NCBI GenBank assembly: GCA_958496175.1
Contig: OY292279.1
Location: forward strand, 6,758,001 to 6,822,000
Direction of reading: 5' to 3'
DNA from: Sisyra terminalis
Lineage: Eukaryota; Arthropoda; Insecta; Neuroptera; Sisyridae
DNA length: 64,000 nt
The stretch's first letter is position 1; each line of letters starts with the position of its first letter. The notes beneath the pieces are model-generated. The model did not search any database. It saw only the letters and a program-made list of their open reading frames with translations, and was not told the DNA's origin. Of the stretch, positions 47,691-60,006 are shown in pieces. The translations under genes were made by a program, and so were the position numbers.

Positions 47691-49544
47691 GACCACAATT
47701 AATGAATTATTTTTGATGTCGTATGACTTAATTTTCTTTTCTATTTTATCAATTTTTAGACAAATTTCATACAAGGTATTAGTTGTAAAAAAATTTCCTC
47801 TACTTATATTGGAAGGAAATTTGCAGACTTTATTTAATATTCTTCCAAAATGTTCACATGTGGTCCTTTCATGTAAATATAAAGAGGTTTAAAGATGGTT
47901 TTCAAAATTCCATCATTTATGATTTTTGTCGTATAGATGCTTTGTAAAATTTGAATTGGATGTATGTTCTTTAAATCAAGTCCCAAAAAATCTACCAATT
48001 GGGTCAATATTGGATATTTAGGTGTAAAATATATTTCAGTTTTATTTTTCAGTTTAATATGGTTGTTCTTTTATAGTTTGAAAATTTTCAGAAAGGTGTT
48101 ATTGGTTGGTTGAAAATACGATGTTAATTTTAATTGTTAATTAAAAATATTTTTACACATTCTTACATATTTTTACATTGAATTGGATTCTCTGTATGCA
48201 AAAAATTTGCAAGAATGTTTTTTCTTTGTTCTTTAAGAAAAACAAGGCAAAATATTTATATATTAGTAAAAGGAACTATTTTTGGATTTACCTACAAAAT
48301 CAGAGTTTGGATTCCTAATCTCAATTTTTAAGATATTTAATTATTTTCTCCAAAAAAGGCTAATGAATTGCATAAACTTGTATGGCAATTTCAATTATTT
48401 TTTAAGAACGAAAAATTTCTTTGAACTCCTTATTAGAGAATATCTATTACACGTACACCAAAAACAATCCAAGAATAGTGAAAAAGAATTAAGTAATTAT
48501 AACAGGAGAACCTTGCATTCTTTCATATGAAGTGGTTTACTCTTTTCAAATACAAATCTAATGAAGACAATTTTGCGATACCGAAACTAAAGTACTGTTT
48601 TTCGACCAAAAAACTCGCCACTTTTGCCCAGAACCGTACCAAGTGGAGCAAAACCGCCTCCACTCCGAGCACAAAACAAGATCAACATCAAACTTGCTGG
48701 ACCAATAAATAAAATACAAATTGCCATTTCAAAGACATAAAAAGAGAAGAAAAAAATAATGCAAAAATATTACTCGAGCCAAGAAAGTTCATTTCTTTCT
48801 TCTTGTCTTTTGTAAGCATGTTCTTTGTTCAACATTGTAGGATAAGAAAAAAATATGGTTAAATTTATTAAGTTAATTATTGTACGTTAATTTTTTCAGT
48901 CAAGATTTTACTTTTATATGTCATGTGTCAATATCATTAAACCATTCCGAAATGAAAGAAGTAATTGTACAAAAAATTCAAGGTCTTAAAATGCTTTCTT
49001 TGTACTTACAATTCTATGTAAATTGAAACTATACAAATACGAAATATGTTTTGTATTATGTTTAAAATATTTTTTTTGGTAGCACTTTATTAAAGTATCA
49101 ATTTCTTACTTCTTATTTTTGTTGTAAAACTCGCTTTATTTACGAGTAATTACTTTCAATTTAATCGACTAATTAAAAAAAAATCAATTGAATTAACGAA
49201 AACTTCTAAAATAAGAAAGGAGAAAATTTCCTGAAATTTTCAGTTGAAAACCCTTTTTAATTGCAGAAGCCTAAGGTGGCAAGTAATTTAATCAATTTTG
49301 GGATAATTTGAAGAAAGTAGTAAAAGTTTACGTCTAAGATTTTTGATGTCGCTGACTACCAATATGATGCCCAGAAAGTTTCCCCAACGCATCTGAAGAT
49401 CAGTGCAATCTTTTGCTTTGAACCACTGAGAAAGCAGTCGAAAACAAATGTACAGAATATTTAATTTTCCTCAAAAAATTGGACAGAAAAAATGTATACA
49501 AACTTTAATAGTTTGACCAATAAAGTTTTAAGATTTATAAAGAC
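47691..49544. other. AT-rich DNA without a recognised gene
   Basis: Open frames 48282-48530 and 48527-48712 (plus) show no domain or signal. Nothing else supported. Confidence 0.4.
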
Positions 49545-49546
49545 TA

Positions 49547-50551
49547 GACTGATTCAAAAAAAATGATGATTTTTTTTTTCTTAATTATATCAAAAATATT
49601 GTTGGGAATGACCAAAAAAATCCTGTGAAAGTTTAAGTTCTTAATATTAATATTAAGAGGTGCCGCATAGCAAATTTCGATTTTCCATTTAAATAACATG
49701 GGAACAATATTCTCTTGCACTTTGGAATTTTATAGCTCACATTGGTGACAATATTTTGGAATGACCAAGGTATATTCTTGTAGAAAATTGAACGAACTAC
49801 AAAAAAGGTCTCTAACCAAGTTTTTGATATATTTATTCCTTCAAAAGTTATTCGAGGCCAAAGTCGAACTAAAGAGAAATTTTAATATATTTTCAAGTTT
49901 TTGACGCAACCATCAATTTGATGAGATAATTTTATAGGACATTTTTTGTAGAGCACTTTTTTTCCTATAACTTATCTCTGTAAAAGTTTTTGATATTTTT
50001 CACAGGTCCTATGTTATTTGCATTAAACTGAAAATTCCCTGAATTATTATATTTCTAACATATTTTCTTTTATTTTAATTAAATAACTTAGGACCTGTGA
50101 AAAATATCAAAAACTTTTAAAGAAATAAGTTATAGAAAAAAAAGTGCTCTACAAAAAAAGTCCTATAAAATTTTCTCATAAAATTGATGGTTGCGTCAAA
50201 AAATTGAAAAAATATTAAAATTTCTCTTTTGTTCAACTTTGACCTCGAATAACTTTTAAAGGAATAAATATATCAAAAATTTAGTTAGAGACCTTTTTTG
50301 TAGATCGTTCAATTTTCTACAAGAATATATATTGGTCATTCCGAAATATTGTCACCAATGTGAGCTATAAAATTCCAAAGTGCAAGAGAATATTGTTCCC
50401 ATGTTATTTAAATGGAAAATCGAAATTTGCGATTCGGCACCTCTTAATATTAATATAAAGAGCATAAACTTTCACAGGTTTTTTTTGTGATTCTCAACAA
50501 TATTTTCGATGTAATGAAGAAAAAAAAATCATTATTTTTTTTGAATCAGTC
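49547..50551. mobile_element. Palindromic MITE, GACTGATTC family, copy 3
   Basis: The element is 1005 bp with ends GACTGATTCAAAAAAAATG and complement, and TA at 49545-49546 and 50552-50553. It is the closest relative of 16566-17580 across both arms. The middle again contains a palindromic segment around TTAAATAACTTAGGACCTG. Confidence 0.9.
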
Positions 50552-50553
50552 TA

Positions 50554-50952
50554 ATATAGACCAATAAATTGGAATCTAATGTAAATATAAGTGATCCATT
50601 TTCCTGATAGTTTTATGTAACAATTATTATAATTGGTTTTGTCTGAAGGGAATTTGGCTTTCTTGTGGCTGAAAGGTTTGGATTTTTATAAATTTTTTTT
50701 TGATTTTTGATTTAGTTGGGTCGAAGAACTACTTTTTGTGGACCGAAGGCGGTAATAATATGAAATCACTGTCATGAAAAGGCGGTTGGATGGAGGCTGA
50801 CGCATGCACGAAGTTGCTCGGCTTCTGGATAAGATGTTACCTTGGCTTAAAGAAGGTATCGATAGCGTAACGCTCTATGTCTTGTACATAAAACAAATGT
50901 TTTAATGGAGGCAACGATCCGTACCACAATAATTATCTGCACAGCAGTATAT
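50554..50952. other. Spacer, GC rising toward the right
   Basis: No feature identified. Base composition shifts from AT-rich to mixed at about 50740, where a less repetitive block begins. Confidence 0.4.
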
Positions 50953-51195
50953 TTAGCGTTCTTCAGCAAATCTGCAACAAGGCAGCTCCTTTGTTGCCCT
51001 CCTATTGGGAATAGTCGGGTCGGGACGGGACGGGGAAGTTGGAAAAAGTGGTTCAGATTTTTCTGTGCGACTATTATGTGTTATTAATTCGGTTTGTTGG
51101 TGGCGACGACAATGCGGCGCTAAAACCGAGCCATAGATTGGCGGCAATAGTGAAAGAATTGCAACAACGACAGCTGACCAAAGCGAAATTCTCAT
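50953..51195 (-). CDS. Candidate small secreted peptide (80 aa)
   Basis: I do not recognise this frame. The ATG at 51195-51193 opens 80 codons. Residues 1-22 (MRISLWSAVVVAILSLLPPI followed by YG) look like a good signal peptide: a basic residue, then a hydrophobic core of about 15, and a small residue before the likely cut. The mature part would be proline- and arginine-rich with three cysteines, two of them adjacent near the C-terminus (PCCRF). It lies in one of the least AT-rich blocks of the window. Against it: no family match, no promoter or splice sites identified, and the opposite strand is also open (51039-51251). It could be a single-exon peptide gene, part of one, or chance. Confidence 0.3.
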   Translation of the reverse strand: MRISLWSAVVVAILSLLPPIYGSVLAPHCRRHQQTELITHNSRTEKSEPLFPTSPSRPDPTIPNRRATKELPCCRFAEER

Positions 51196-51450
51196 TAGAT
51201 AAATGTACAACTATTCCTTGGGTAGTGCGTTTCGCAACACACGTGGTATGAGGAAATTAATGGCAGATTGCCACTTAAAATCGAATTTGAATTTATCGAT
51301 GAAATTATCCACATTCCGCGAAAATTATCGAACTTTGATTTTCTGCATGATGAAACTAGTGGTGCGTTGAAGGTGTTTGGTAATTTGAAGGCAATTCCTA
51401 AGAATTTTTGCATAAATATTTGAGCTTGAAAATTATTCAATAATTTGAAG
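51196..51450. other. Spacer before the jockey target duplication
   Basis: No feature recognised; mixed base composition. Confidence 0.4.
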
Positions 51451-51560
51451 AAAATCTTCCCTTAGAATAAGGTAAAAATAATGAAAAGTTTGCTGAAGTT
51501 TCGCTCCAAAAATCGTTAACATTCAATAACTTCAATTGTGAATTTTCTTAAACAACAATG
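51451..51560. repeat. Left copy of 110-bp direct repeat flanking a jockey element
   Basis: It matches 52847-52955 over its full length with about nine differences. Both copies start AAAATCTTCCCTTAGA and end AACAACAATG. It stops exactly where the RT frame begins, as a target-site duplication would. Confidence 0.85.
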
Positions 51561-52492
51561 TACTTCCAAGGTGTGGCATCCCGAACTGTTGTACAAAATC
51601 AAAAAAAAACTTCCTGAGCATTTTAACATAATCTCGTCCTACTTGGAAAACCGTATCTTTCAAGTCGAATACAAATCGGAAGTAACGACTCCCAGGAAAA
51701 TAACAGCCGGAGTTCCCCAGGGTAGCGTACAGGGACCTCTGTTGTATTCCCTATACACAGCCGATATGCCAAATACAACAGATGCATTAGTGGCAACATT
51801 TTCTGAGGACACACCCATCGTAACCGCAACAGATGAACCCAATTAAGCTTCGTTAAAGCTCCAAAATAACCTGGACAAAGTAGAAAAATGGGCAAAAAAG
51901 TGGAAAATAAAAATAAACAACGCAAAATCTACACACAAAATATTTACACTGCACAGAAATATATGTCCACCCGGTTACCATGGAAGGCACAGAACTACCG
52001 CAAAAGAGCAAGGTAAAAGATCTCGGAAAGCACTTAGATCAAAAACTTACATGGGCTGTGCAAATCAAAAAAAATCGAAATCATTTAAATAAAAAATACA
52101 AAAAATTGTACTGGCTAATGGCATCTAATGCGCCATTATCAACAGAAAACAAACTTCTTCTGTACAAGGCCATCCTCAAGCCCATGTGGATATATGGAAT
52201 ACAGTTCTGGGGTACTGCATCCAACTCCAACATTGAAATCCTACAAAGATTCCAATCAAGGACCCTACGACAAAAAATCGGTGCTCCATGGTATGTAAAC
52301 AATAAAAAAAGACATGAAGATACAGAAATGTCATCTGTAAAGGGGGAAATTCAAAGGTTTAGTAAAAAATATCTGACAAAACTAGACGATCATTCCAACC
52401 ATCTCGCAATAAACTTATTGGACAACAGTGAGATAATAAGATGGTTACAAAAATGGAATAAACTAGATTTGCCTGATAGATTTTGTAACTAA
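51561..52492 (+). pseudogene. Jockey-type reverse transcriptase C-terminal part
   Basis: Two frames give a nearly complete RT C-terminus. Frame 1 (51561-51843) has VWHPELLYKIKKKLP, YLENRIFQVEYKSEV, then AGVPQGSVQGPLLYSLYTAD and the catalytic region FSEDTPIVTA, where FADDTAI is expected. So the catalytic aspartate pair is altered to ED. A TAA at 51844 interrupts it. The frame continues with NNLDKVEKWAKKWKIKINN to about 51970, where a frameshift moves it to 51980-52492. That segment carries LGKHLDQKLTW, LLYKAILKPMWIYGIQFWGT, NIEILQRFQSRTLR and HLAINLLD. It is less decayed than the related copies at 8.4-9.6 and 54.9-56.0 kb but is not active. Confidence 0.9.
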
Positions 52493-52846
52493 ACAAATAT
52501 TCCTATTAACTATCTGATGCCAAATTATTATTTCTTATTATATAGCTTTATTTTTGTATATTACTTATATATTAATGTTTCACATTATTATTAGCATTAA
52601 TATTGTTATTATAGACTATTATTATTATTCTTATTGCTACTGTTGATTGTTTTTATGATTGTTGTTATTGGTATAAGAATTACTATCATTGTTATTGTTG
52701 CTATTGATTGTTAAAAATCTTTGTACTTATACAGTACTAATCTACTGGGACTAGTACTTACATGTGGTTGTCTATGGATTGAATACACTTATTACAACCC
52801 TATGCAGATTGTGCAATTGATTTAAAAACAAACAAAAAGTTAGATA
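51561..52846 (+). mobile_element. 5'-truncated jockey-type retrotransposon
   Basis: The insertion lies between the two 110-bp direct repeats. It begins within the RT domain just before VWHPELLYKI, so the endonuclease, ORF1 and about the first third of the RT are missing. A 3' untranslated tail of about 350 bp (52493-52846) is rich in TTATTATTG-type repeats and ends in an A-rich run AAAAACAAACAAAAAG. Confidence 0.85.
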
Positions 52847-52955
52847 AAAATCTTCCCTTAGATTTAGGTAAAAATAATGAAAAGCTTGCTGAAGTTTCCC
52901 TCCAAAAACCATTTACATTCAATAATTTAATTGTGAATTTTCTTAAACAACAATG
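52847..52955. repeat. Right copy of 110-bp direct repeat
   Basis: It starts directly after the A-rich tail of the jockey copy; see the left copy at 51451-51560. The roughly 8 percent divergence between the two gives a rough age for the insertion. Confidence 0.85.
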
Positions 52956-54904
52956 CAGGCTATTTCAGTGAAAAATTGGTACTCAAATTACTTCTATATT
53001 TTCCTCAAATAACTCATTTAAAAGGTTGTTATTTTAGTCAAAAATTTATGGGGAATTTTCTAGTAGAAATATTGACTGGAGAATATTCGCAGATATAAGA
53101 TGAATTATAAATTCCAAACATTTGATTTTCGAAGTACTAATACAAGAAAAATTGATTAAAAAAATATCAAAGAAATGAGTAATAGATAGAGTTGAAAAAA
53201 AAATCCGGAAATTCGATAAATTAACAATGGATTTCTTGGTTTATGAGAATATAAGAGAGCCCAGCCTAAACTTCTGTTCACAAAAAAGCAATTTAACATA
53301 AACGCACTTTACCAATGCAATTAACTCCCAACCAAACTCCGATTTCCGATTACATAAGAACATATATAATATTATAAACACAAATAAGCCGTTTCATGAA
53401 ATCCAATCTAACTGCAATAAGCCAAGCGACACCAAAACATTTGGTCTCAAAAAATCCAACCATACAATTCTCTCACCAATATATAAAATAAATCGTTCAA
53501 GAAAAATAGAATGGTCAATTGCCGCAACACCAACACTTTCTTTTTCCTCCATCGAAAAAAAAAATGTCTTCAATTGACGCCAATTCGATCGACGAAACGT
53601 AATCGTCCACATATTCTCACGCCACATGTAATAAGTGATGAAAATTGCAAAATTTTTCAAAGGAAAAATCATTTTTTTTTAGAGACGAACAATTCAAAAG
53701 ACAAAGCGACGAATTCAATTTTCATTGAAAATATATGCTGACAAGAAAAAAATTATATTGGCCTCGTTCTCAACAATTACCGCAAATCAAATTATCGATG
53801 CAAAATTTTCAGAAACATATTGACGTACCCCTTGCCCCTCTTGTCTCGTCTTGCTGCCACGAATTCAGCCAATTTACTTTCTGAATTATATCTATGAAAA
53901 CAATGGAACAATTCAATGCAGACATAAATCATTCGCTGCAATTAAAACGCAATTACGGCTTTTTGAAAAAAAAATTCATAGAATTTCCAATTTTTATCCA
54001 ATTTTTGCGTTTGAGGAAAATTTCTTCGTGTGTGGCATTTGCTTTGATTGAATATCTTTTCTAAATCGGTGAAATCACGATTGTTTAAAGTGACGAATGA
54101 TTTAAATTTTATAATCACGAAAATGCGATTCTAAAAAAAATTTTTTAAGATTATTTGATTTCTTAGACCTACAAACCAATAATTTAAAGTAGGTGTCCCA
54201 AAGGAAATGATATAACCCTTCTTTAGAGGCCCAAATTTTCTAAGAAAATTATTATAAGGGGTGCTTTTAAAAAACAGTGAAAAGAGTTTTGAATTTATCA
54301 TAGCCTATCACTGGATTTTCCATTTAGATATTTCAATGGACCATGGGTAATCGAGGAGGAAAGATTTTTATTGTTTATCAAAACAATTTTTAAAAAAAAT
54401 TATCTCGTACAAAAAACCAGTTTGGTCTTTAGTTTCTGTCGATCTTTACTTCCTGTTGTGATATTAACTACCTCACGAACAAATCTAGAAAACAGGAGGA
54501 AATTTGAACCACAAAACATTTTGGTTTCTAACATTTAGTTCTTAAAATTATTTGAAAAGAAATCAATTGGCAAAGATTTTAAACAGACTTATAGATTATG
54601 TACTCGAAATAGTTCAAATTTTTTGTATCAATCATTTATGTTGCACAATCTGAATCTAATGATAATTGCAATTACTCTATAATGACATAATTTTCCTTGC
54701 AATGGAGCAACCCTATCAGATCAGTCCATTAATTATTCACTAAATTTCTTACAAAAACGATCTAAACTACAAAATGATTAAAAATTAATCATTTTTCGAC
54801 TGGAACCATACTAAAATTTAGATTTATACCTATTTTTTTAAAAATTATTTGATGGAAAATTATAAAAGATCAATTTGGTAATTTAGCTTCATATCTGTAA
54901 GATA
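52956..54904. other. Unassigned DNA
   Basis: No gene recognised. Open frames at 53394-53741 on both strands and 53851-54051 lack motifs. The block at 53500-53830 is slightly GC-richer. Confidence 0.4.
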
Positions 54905-56015
54905 AGTTTAACTCTTTTCATCCCTTTAGTCGTGGTGTTCTTTCTTCATTATCTAGTAGAGTGATAACTAAGACATTGGGGTAGTTATCCACTGTATAGA
55001 TAAGATTTACTTAATCCTGCCACTTTCCCCTTAATAGTAGATAGCCCTGTATCCTCATGTATTCTTTTGTTGTTAATAAAATAAGGGAAGTTTAGTATTG
55101 GCCTTAATGTCTTTGATTGAAAACATTATAGTATTTCTATAATTGAATTTGATGCTGTGCCCCAAAGTTGTATACCGTAAGACCATATAAGTTTAGGTAT
55201 CGCTTTGTAATTTTTTTAATTGAGTCTCAAAGACATATATATATATATTATTATCCATTAATTTATTGTGACTCGGAAATAAATAAAATACTTATCAATG
55301 TTAAAGAGTACAATATTTTATTGCCAATATCTAAGATTGAAGTATTTCCCAGTAACTAGTGCAGTCTTTTAAATTATTAATTTAAATGATCTCTTGGTTT
55401 TTGATGTGCTTTTTCCATGGTAGTTTTTGGTCTTGATGCATTCTCAGGTGTTTTACTGTATTATTCTGTGACAATCCTATGCCTTTCATTATGACCTTTG
55501 GACAAAAATTTCTACGGAATATGCACGTTATTTGATGGATTTGCTTATTTATTTTGAATTTCTATTTATTAACTTTGTCTAGATTATTTTGGAGCTTTAG
55601 CAGGAAAATTTGATGCGTTTATGATCGCAGTATCATCAGCAAATGCATCGGCTGGATTAAGCATGTCGGCTATGTACAAGAAATGCAACAGTGGGTCCAG
55701 TATGCAGCCATTTAAAACCCCAACTTTTATTTTTCTGGAAGTTATTACTCCCGTATTGAATTTTACTTGAAGAAATCGGCTATCCAAGAAGAATATGATG
55801 ATATTTTAAACATTTTAATATTCAGGAAGTTGATTTTTGATTTTGTACAATCCCAGAAGCCAAACCTTATCGAATGTCTGTGCTAACATCAAGAAATGCC
55901 GCACAACAGTATTGTTTCTTTTTTTGGATAAAGCAAATAGTATTTATAATTCAGTCATTTTCTGTATAGTTTAGTGTTCATTTCAGAAGCCAAATTGGAC
56001 GTCTGGTTCAAAGGT
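54905..56015 (-). pseudogene. Decayed jockey-type retrotransposon RT, minus strand
   Basis: RT motifs read on the minus strand from right to left. PDVQFGF lies near 56000 and KKKQYCCAAFLDVS then FDKVW near 55920-55850. The clearest open stretch (55787-55584) has DSRFLQVKFNTGVITSRKI, GVLNGCILDPLLHFLYIADM and the catalytic FADDTAI intact. C-terminal pieces run on as NFCPKVIMKG, HQDQKLPWKKHIKN, WSYGIQLWGTASNSIIEIL, INNKRIHEDTG and LSKSYLY to about 54905. GVPQGS has become GVLNGC. Many frameshifts and stops make it dead. It belongs to the same family as 8380-9560 and 51561-52492. Confidence 0.85.
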
Positions 56016-56266
56016 TAAGCAGAAATTTTCTTAAGAAATTTATATTAAAGTTCTTCGTCAAAATTTGATAAATTTTAGTTACCCTAATAATTGGCATTGT
56101 TGGAAACATCTGTAGAATTTAATACCGAATTTTCCAAACGAACTACATTTTGAGATCTTCTATGAATTCAAAAGATATAATAGTCCAGAACATAAGGAAG
56201 TCATCACAAATTTAGAGTTTTAAATGGTACAAAGATTCGCCAGTTTGGGGCTCACTATATTAAGCA

Positions 56267-56960
56267 TGTAGTTGACACGTAGTAGAGCTTAACAGGTGGT
56301 TTCCATTACAAAAAGTAAGTATTGCTATACTAAGAAGACATTTAAATGCACAATTTGCTAATCAAATTTTTTTGTAGTAGAAGTTCTTAATGGAAATGGT
56401 GTTATTCCTCAGTTGATGCTGGAAAATTATAGGAGGCAATGAAAAAAGATAGGCGGGGGAAATGTTATGGGGAAGAGAGGGTAAGAATGTTTTCTTGGTG
56501 AAAGAGGCAGTGGTTTTTTGCAGTGTTGGTGATCCATGTTATAGAAAGATATCATTGATTAATTAAGACAAAAGACGATAATTTAAAGGATAATTTAATA
56601 TTTTTTATCCAAAAGTTTGTAGTTGGCACTTAGTAGCACTTAACAGGTGGTTTCCATTACAAAAGGGTTGGTATTGCTATAATTATAAAAGACATTTAAA
56701 TGCACAATTTGCTAATCAAATTTTTTGTAGTAGAAATTCTTAATGAAAATAGTGTTATCCGTCAGTGGATGCTGGAAAATTATAGAAGGGAGGGTAAAAA
56801 GAACAAACAGGGGAAATGTTATGGGGAAAAGAGGATAAGAATGTTTTCCTGGTGAAGGAGGTAGTGGTTTTTCGAGGTGTTGGTGGTCAGTGCTATAGAA
56901 AGATGTCATTGATTAATTAAGACAAAAGATGATAATTTAATATTTTTAAAGATAATTTAA
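56267..56960. repeat. Two-copy tandem duplication, 352-bp unit
   Basis: Copies begin TGTAGTTGACACGTAGTAG (56267) and TGTAGTTGGCACTTAGTAG (56619) and share GCTTAACAGGTGGTTTCCAT-type and GATGCTGGAAAATTATAG blocks. The unit is purine-rich on the plus strand and carries no recognised protein. Confidence 0.9.
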
Positions 56961-58368
56961 GTTTGTTATTATTTTAAAAATTTTGGATTTTTTTATTAAA
57001 AAAAAAACTTCAATTTAAAGGCATGAAACTTCAGAAAATGATATCTAGGCTTACGTATGGGATTTCTACATAAAATTTTGTATGAAACCATGGCAAAAAT
57101 TGTCATTTTAAAATTAAAGAATCATAGTTTGGGTTGATGTTTTTTATACAATCTTTATAAGAAAAATATTTAAAATAAAAAACTTGGATACTAAACGCCT
57201 AAAGCTCAAATCCAATTATTGAAACAATCTTCTAATGAATTTCTCCAAAAAAATTCTATGAAAACCGCTTAAGATAAGAACAACGCATATTTTCTAACCT
57301 TTTGCGATTATTTTTTTATCGAGTAACACATAATGGTAATTAATTAGAGGCTTATTGCATAAAATTATCCACGAGCCAAAACCTGAAACCCGACGCAGCA
57401 TAAACATATTGGAAACATCGAAAACCGGTCCTTAGATAAGCCTAACAGTTAAGCCGTCCATCGAGGGTCAATTGCGGGTCATCAAAGTTCATCAATTCAT
57501 AGAAATTGCTTGGCATTTTTTTCTCCAACCAATATGCTAATTTAATTTTCCCGGCAACAAGGAAGAGTCCAATCTTGACTTTAACATTCAAAATAATTTA
57601 TAGATATAGTAAAACGGAATCGTCAATATTTATACTGATAACAAGCGGCTATGCTAAAAAAAATTACGATGACTCTATGAAACTGGTTAGCTTAATCGAT
57701 TAGCGTTTATTTTTACTTCTGGACAAATAAAAAAATCAAATATCAACCAATGTGTATTTTAAAACACGCGCCTTTTTTCGTTTGGCTTAAATTTCATAAA
57801 ACGATTAAGCCTATTTGACAAAAAAAATCGTTAATTTTTGTAGTTATAGATATGGTGAAGTTAATTAAGAAAAATACATTAGTTTTAATTATTTTTTGAC
57901 GAAAAAAAAATTAACAAATTTTAATTACCCTGTTCGACCGGTAGTCAAATATGAGATTGGGTTTGAGGCGCTAAAATTTAAAACCGAAAGAAATTATGTT
58001 AGATTCAATTTAGATAACTAGAGATTCTGGTTTTGTGAATATTTTTTTAAGTAAATATTGTTTTTTTTTAAAATTTTTTTAACTATTTTTTTTTTATTTT
58101 CAACCTTGTAGTGATTATTTTTGGATATCATACAAAACGATCATGTTTATAGTAGTTGTTGCAAAAAATTTTGACTTTAATTTAGCACTATGTTAAACAA
58201 TGATTAAGCCACTAATATACTTAGAAAAAGTCTATGATAGCCTGCAATAACAAAAAGGAGTCTAAAGATTTTAATTAATCAAAATACTATAATAATAAAA
58301 CAAGATTTCTATTCCCTGACTTATGTAATTGTTCTTAAAATATTGCTATACATATTTTATATATATAT
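56961..58368. other. AT-rich DNA with one GC-richer patch
   Basis: A less AT-rich block at 57360-57500 stands out and may be regulatory. No gene recognised. Confidence 0.4.
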
Positions 58369-58407
58369 GGGTACGTATTTCGATTGCTAAGCAACTTCAT
58401 TGAAAGG
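58369..58407 (-). ncRNA. Relic of the hammerhead-like motif
   Basis: On the minus strand GTTGC then GCAATC, GAAATACGTAC and the loop are kept as in the copy at 14942-14982. The first core strand is CAATGA and helix I is GGG-side only. It is an isolated fragment without the foldback arms. Confidence 0.35.
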
Positions 58408-60006
58408 TATTTAAAAGCATTACCATGATACAAAGAATAGTAAAATGTGTACCGTGTTATAACTGAACATATTGAAGGAAAATCAAAACTTTATTTTTAA
58501 AGAATTGATCAAGACATTAAAAAGTTATATTTTTTACATTATTTTTTCACATTTATCGTTCAAAATTGAGTTCAAACAACCCGCATGTAAACCAGTGGAG
58601 AAAAAAGGCGGATCGCCTGGGAAAATGTGCATTCTCCCACAACGCATCGCATTTGATTCAAATTGAAGATGATAAAATAAAATTAATTAACCAACTACAG
58701 TGTACCTTAATTGGGTGAAAAACAGGCGAGAATCGCAGTCATCGTTGCTCATTTGTTTCCACCACTGCCAACCACTTACCTACAATCGGATATTGTACGT
58801 TAAAGAAGAATCACATTTTCCGGTTGTAAAACAAAAGCAACAGACAAATACGACTAAAGTAGATCATAGTAGCAAGCTAGCCTAGATTTTCCGATGTTTA
58901 ACAAACGATTTGACAAAAGACAACCAATAAAATAAATTGTTATAAGACTAGTATTTGTAGATTATAAGAATTAAATACCAAAATAGAGTTATTATACAAA
59001 GGTTTTTTTTTTATTCTTACCACAATTGAATCAGGTAGGTATTCCTCTTCTGATCAATTTTTATATTATTGTCTTCCATGGCTTTCCACAATTTTTAATA
59101 AATCAAAAAAAGGCAATAAATAGTTCACTTGGAAAGTAGATCACACCAAAGCTAGTCAACATTTTCTTTTGTTTTACAAATAGTTTGACAAATGACAGTC
59201 TATAAAACAATTGAAACAAAGTATAAAACAAATAAATGCTTGAGCAACTTTGAAAATGGTAGTAAATTTATAATGGTCTCGGAAGTTTGCCAAAGAAAAT
59301 TTTTTGCTTTTGGTCTCTGGAAAAATCAGACAAATTTCGTCTATCCTCTTATTTTGGAGAAATTCACGTCTCCCTTGAATTTTCTATTGAAATCATCCTC
59401 TGGCAATTTATTTCTACCCCTAGCCTCCTACAATCTATTAAGGGACACCCTAGCATATACCTACGATTCTTAATTTCACTGATTTGTCTTAATTTTAATG
59501 TCTTCAATTGGAATAGCTTTTATGATACCTTCTTATTAACCGTCACCAATTTGGCGACAATTTTGCAACAATCCCCCGCGATTATAAAAATTGAATTATT
59601 CCTCAATCGATAATATATTCAAAAACTAACTAATGGGAGATCTTTCACAAAAACCAAGTTTTATTTTTTTTTTTAAATTTATAGGTGTACCTATACTTGA
59701 AATATCAATTACTTTAGAAACTTATTGATATACCTTGCAGCAAACTTTGCTGGTTTGCAGAGAAATGAGAAATTTAATTATCATAAATTAATTTGACACT
59801 TAAAAAATCTTATTTTTGGTCCGCGGGAATAAAATTACAAATTTAAAGGTCCTTGAGGACAAAAAATTTGATGACCACTGCTGTACAAGGTGGATACCAA
59901 TAAGGGGTGGTATTTTCACTTCTAGATAGTAGCATTTATCTTCCCAATAAAATTTTGTTCGAGGAATAAAAAAAAAACATTCGTATTTTTATTTAAGAAC
60001 TGTAAT
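58408..60006. other. Unassigned DNA
   Basis: No gene recognised. On the minus strand TAG followed by GTAAGTGG (58779 down) would be a strong splice donor, so a noncoding exon could end at 58780, but nothing else supports it. A possible eroded hAT MITE end with GATGACCACTGCTG lies near 59868-59881. Confidence 0.35.
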
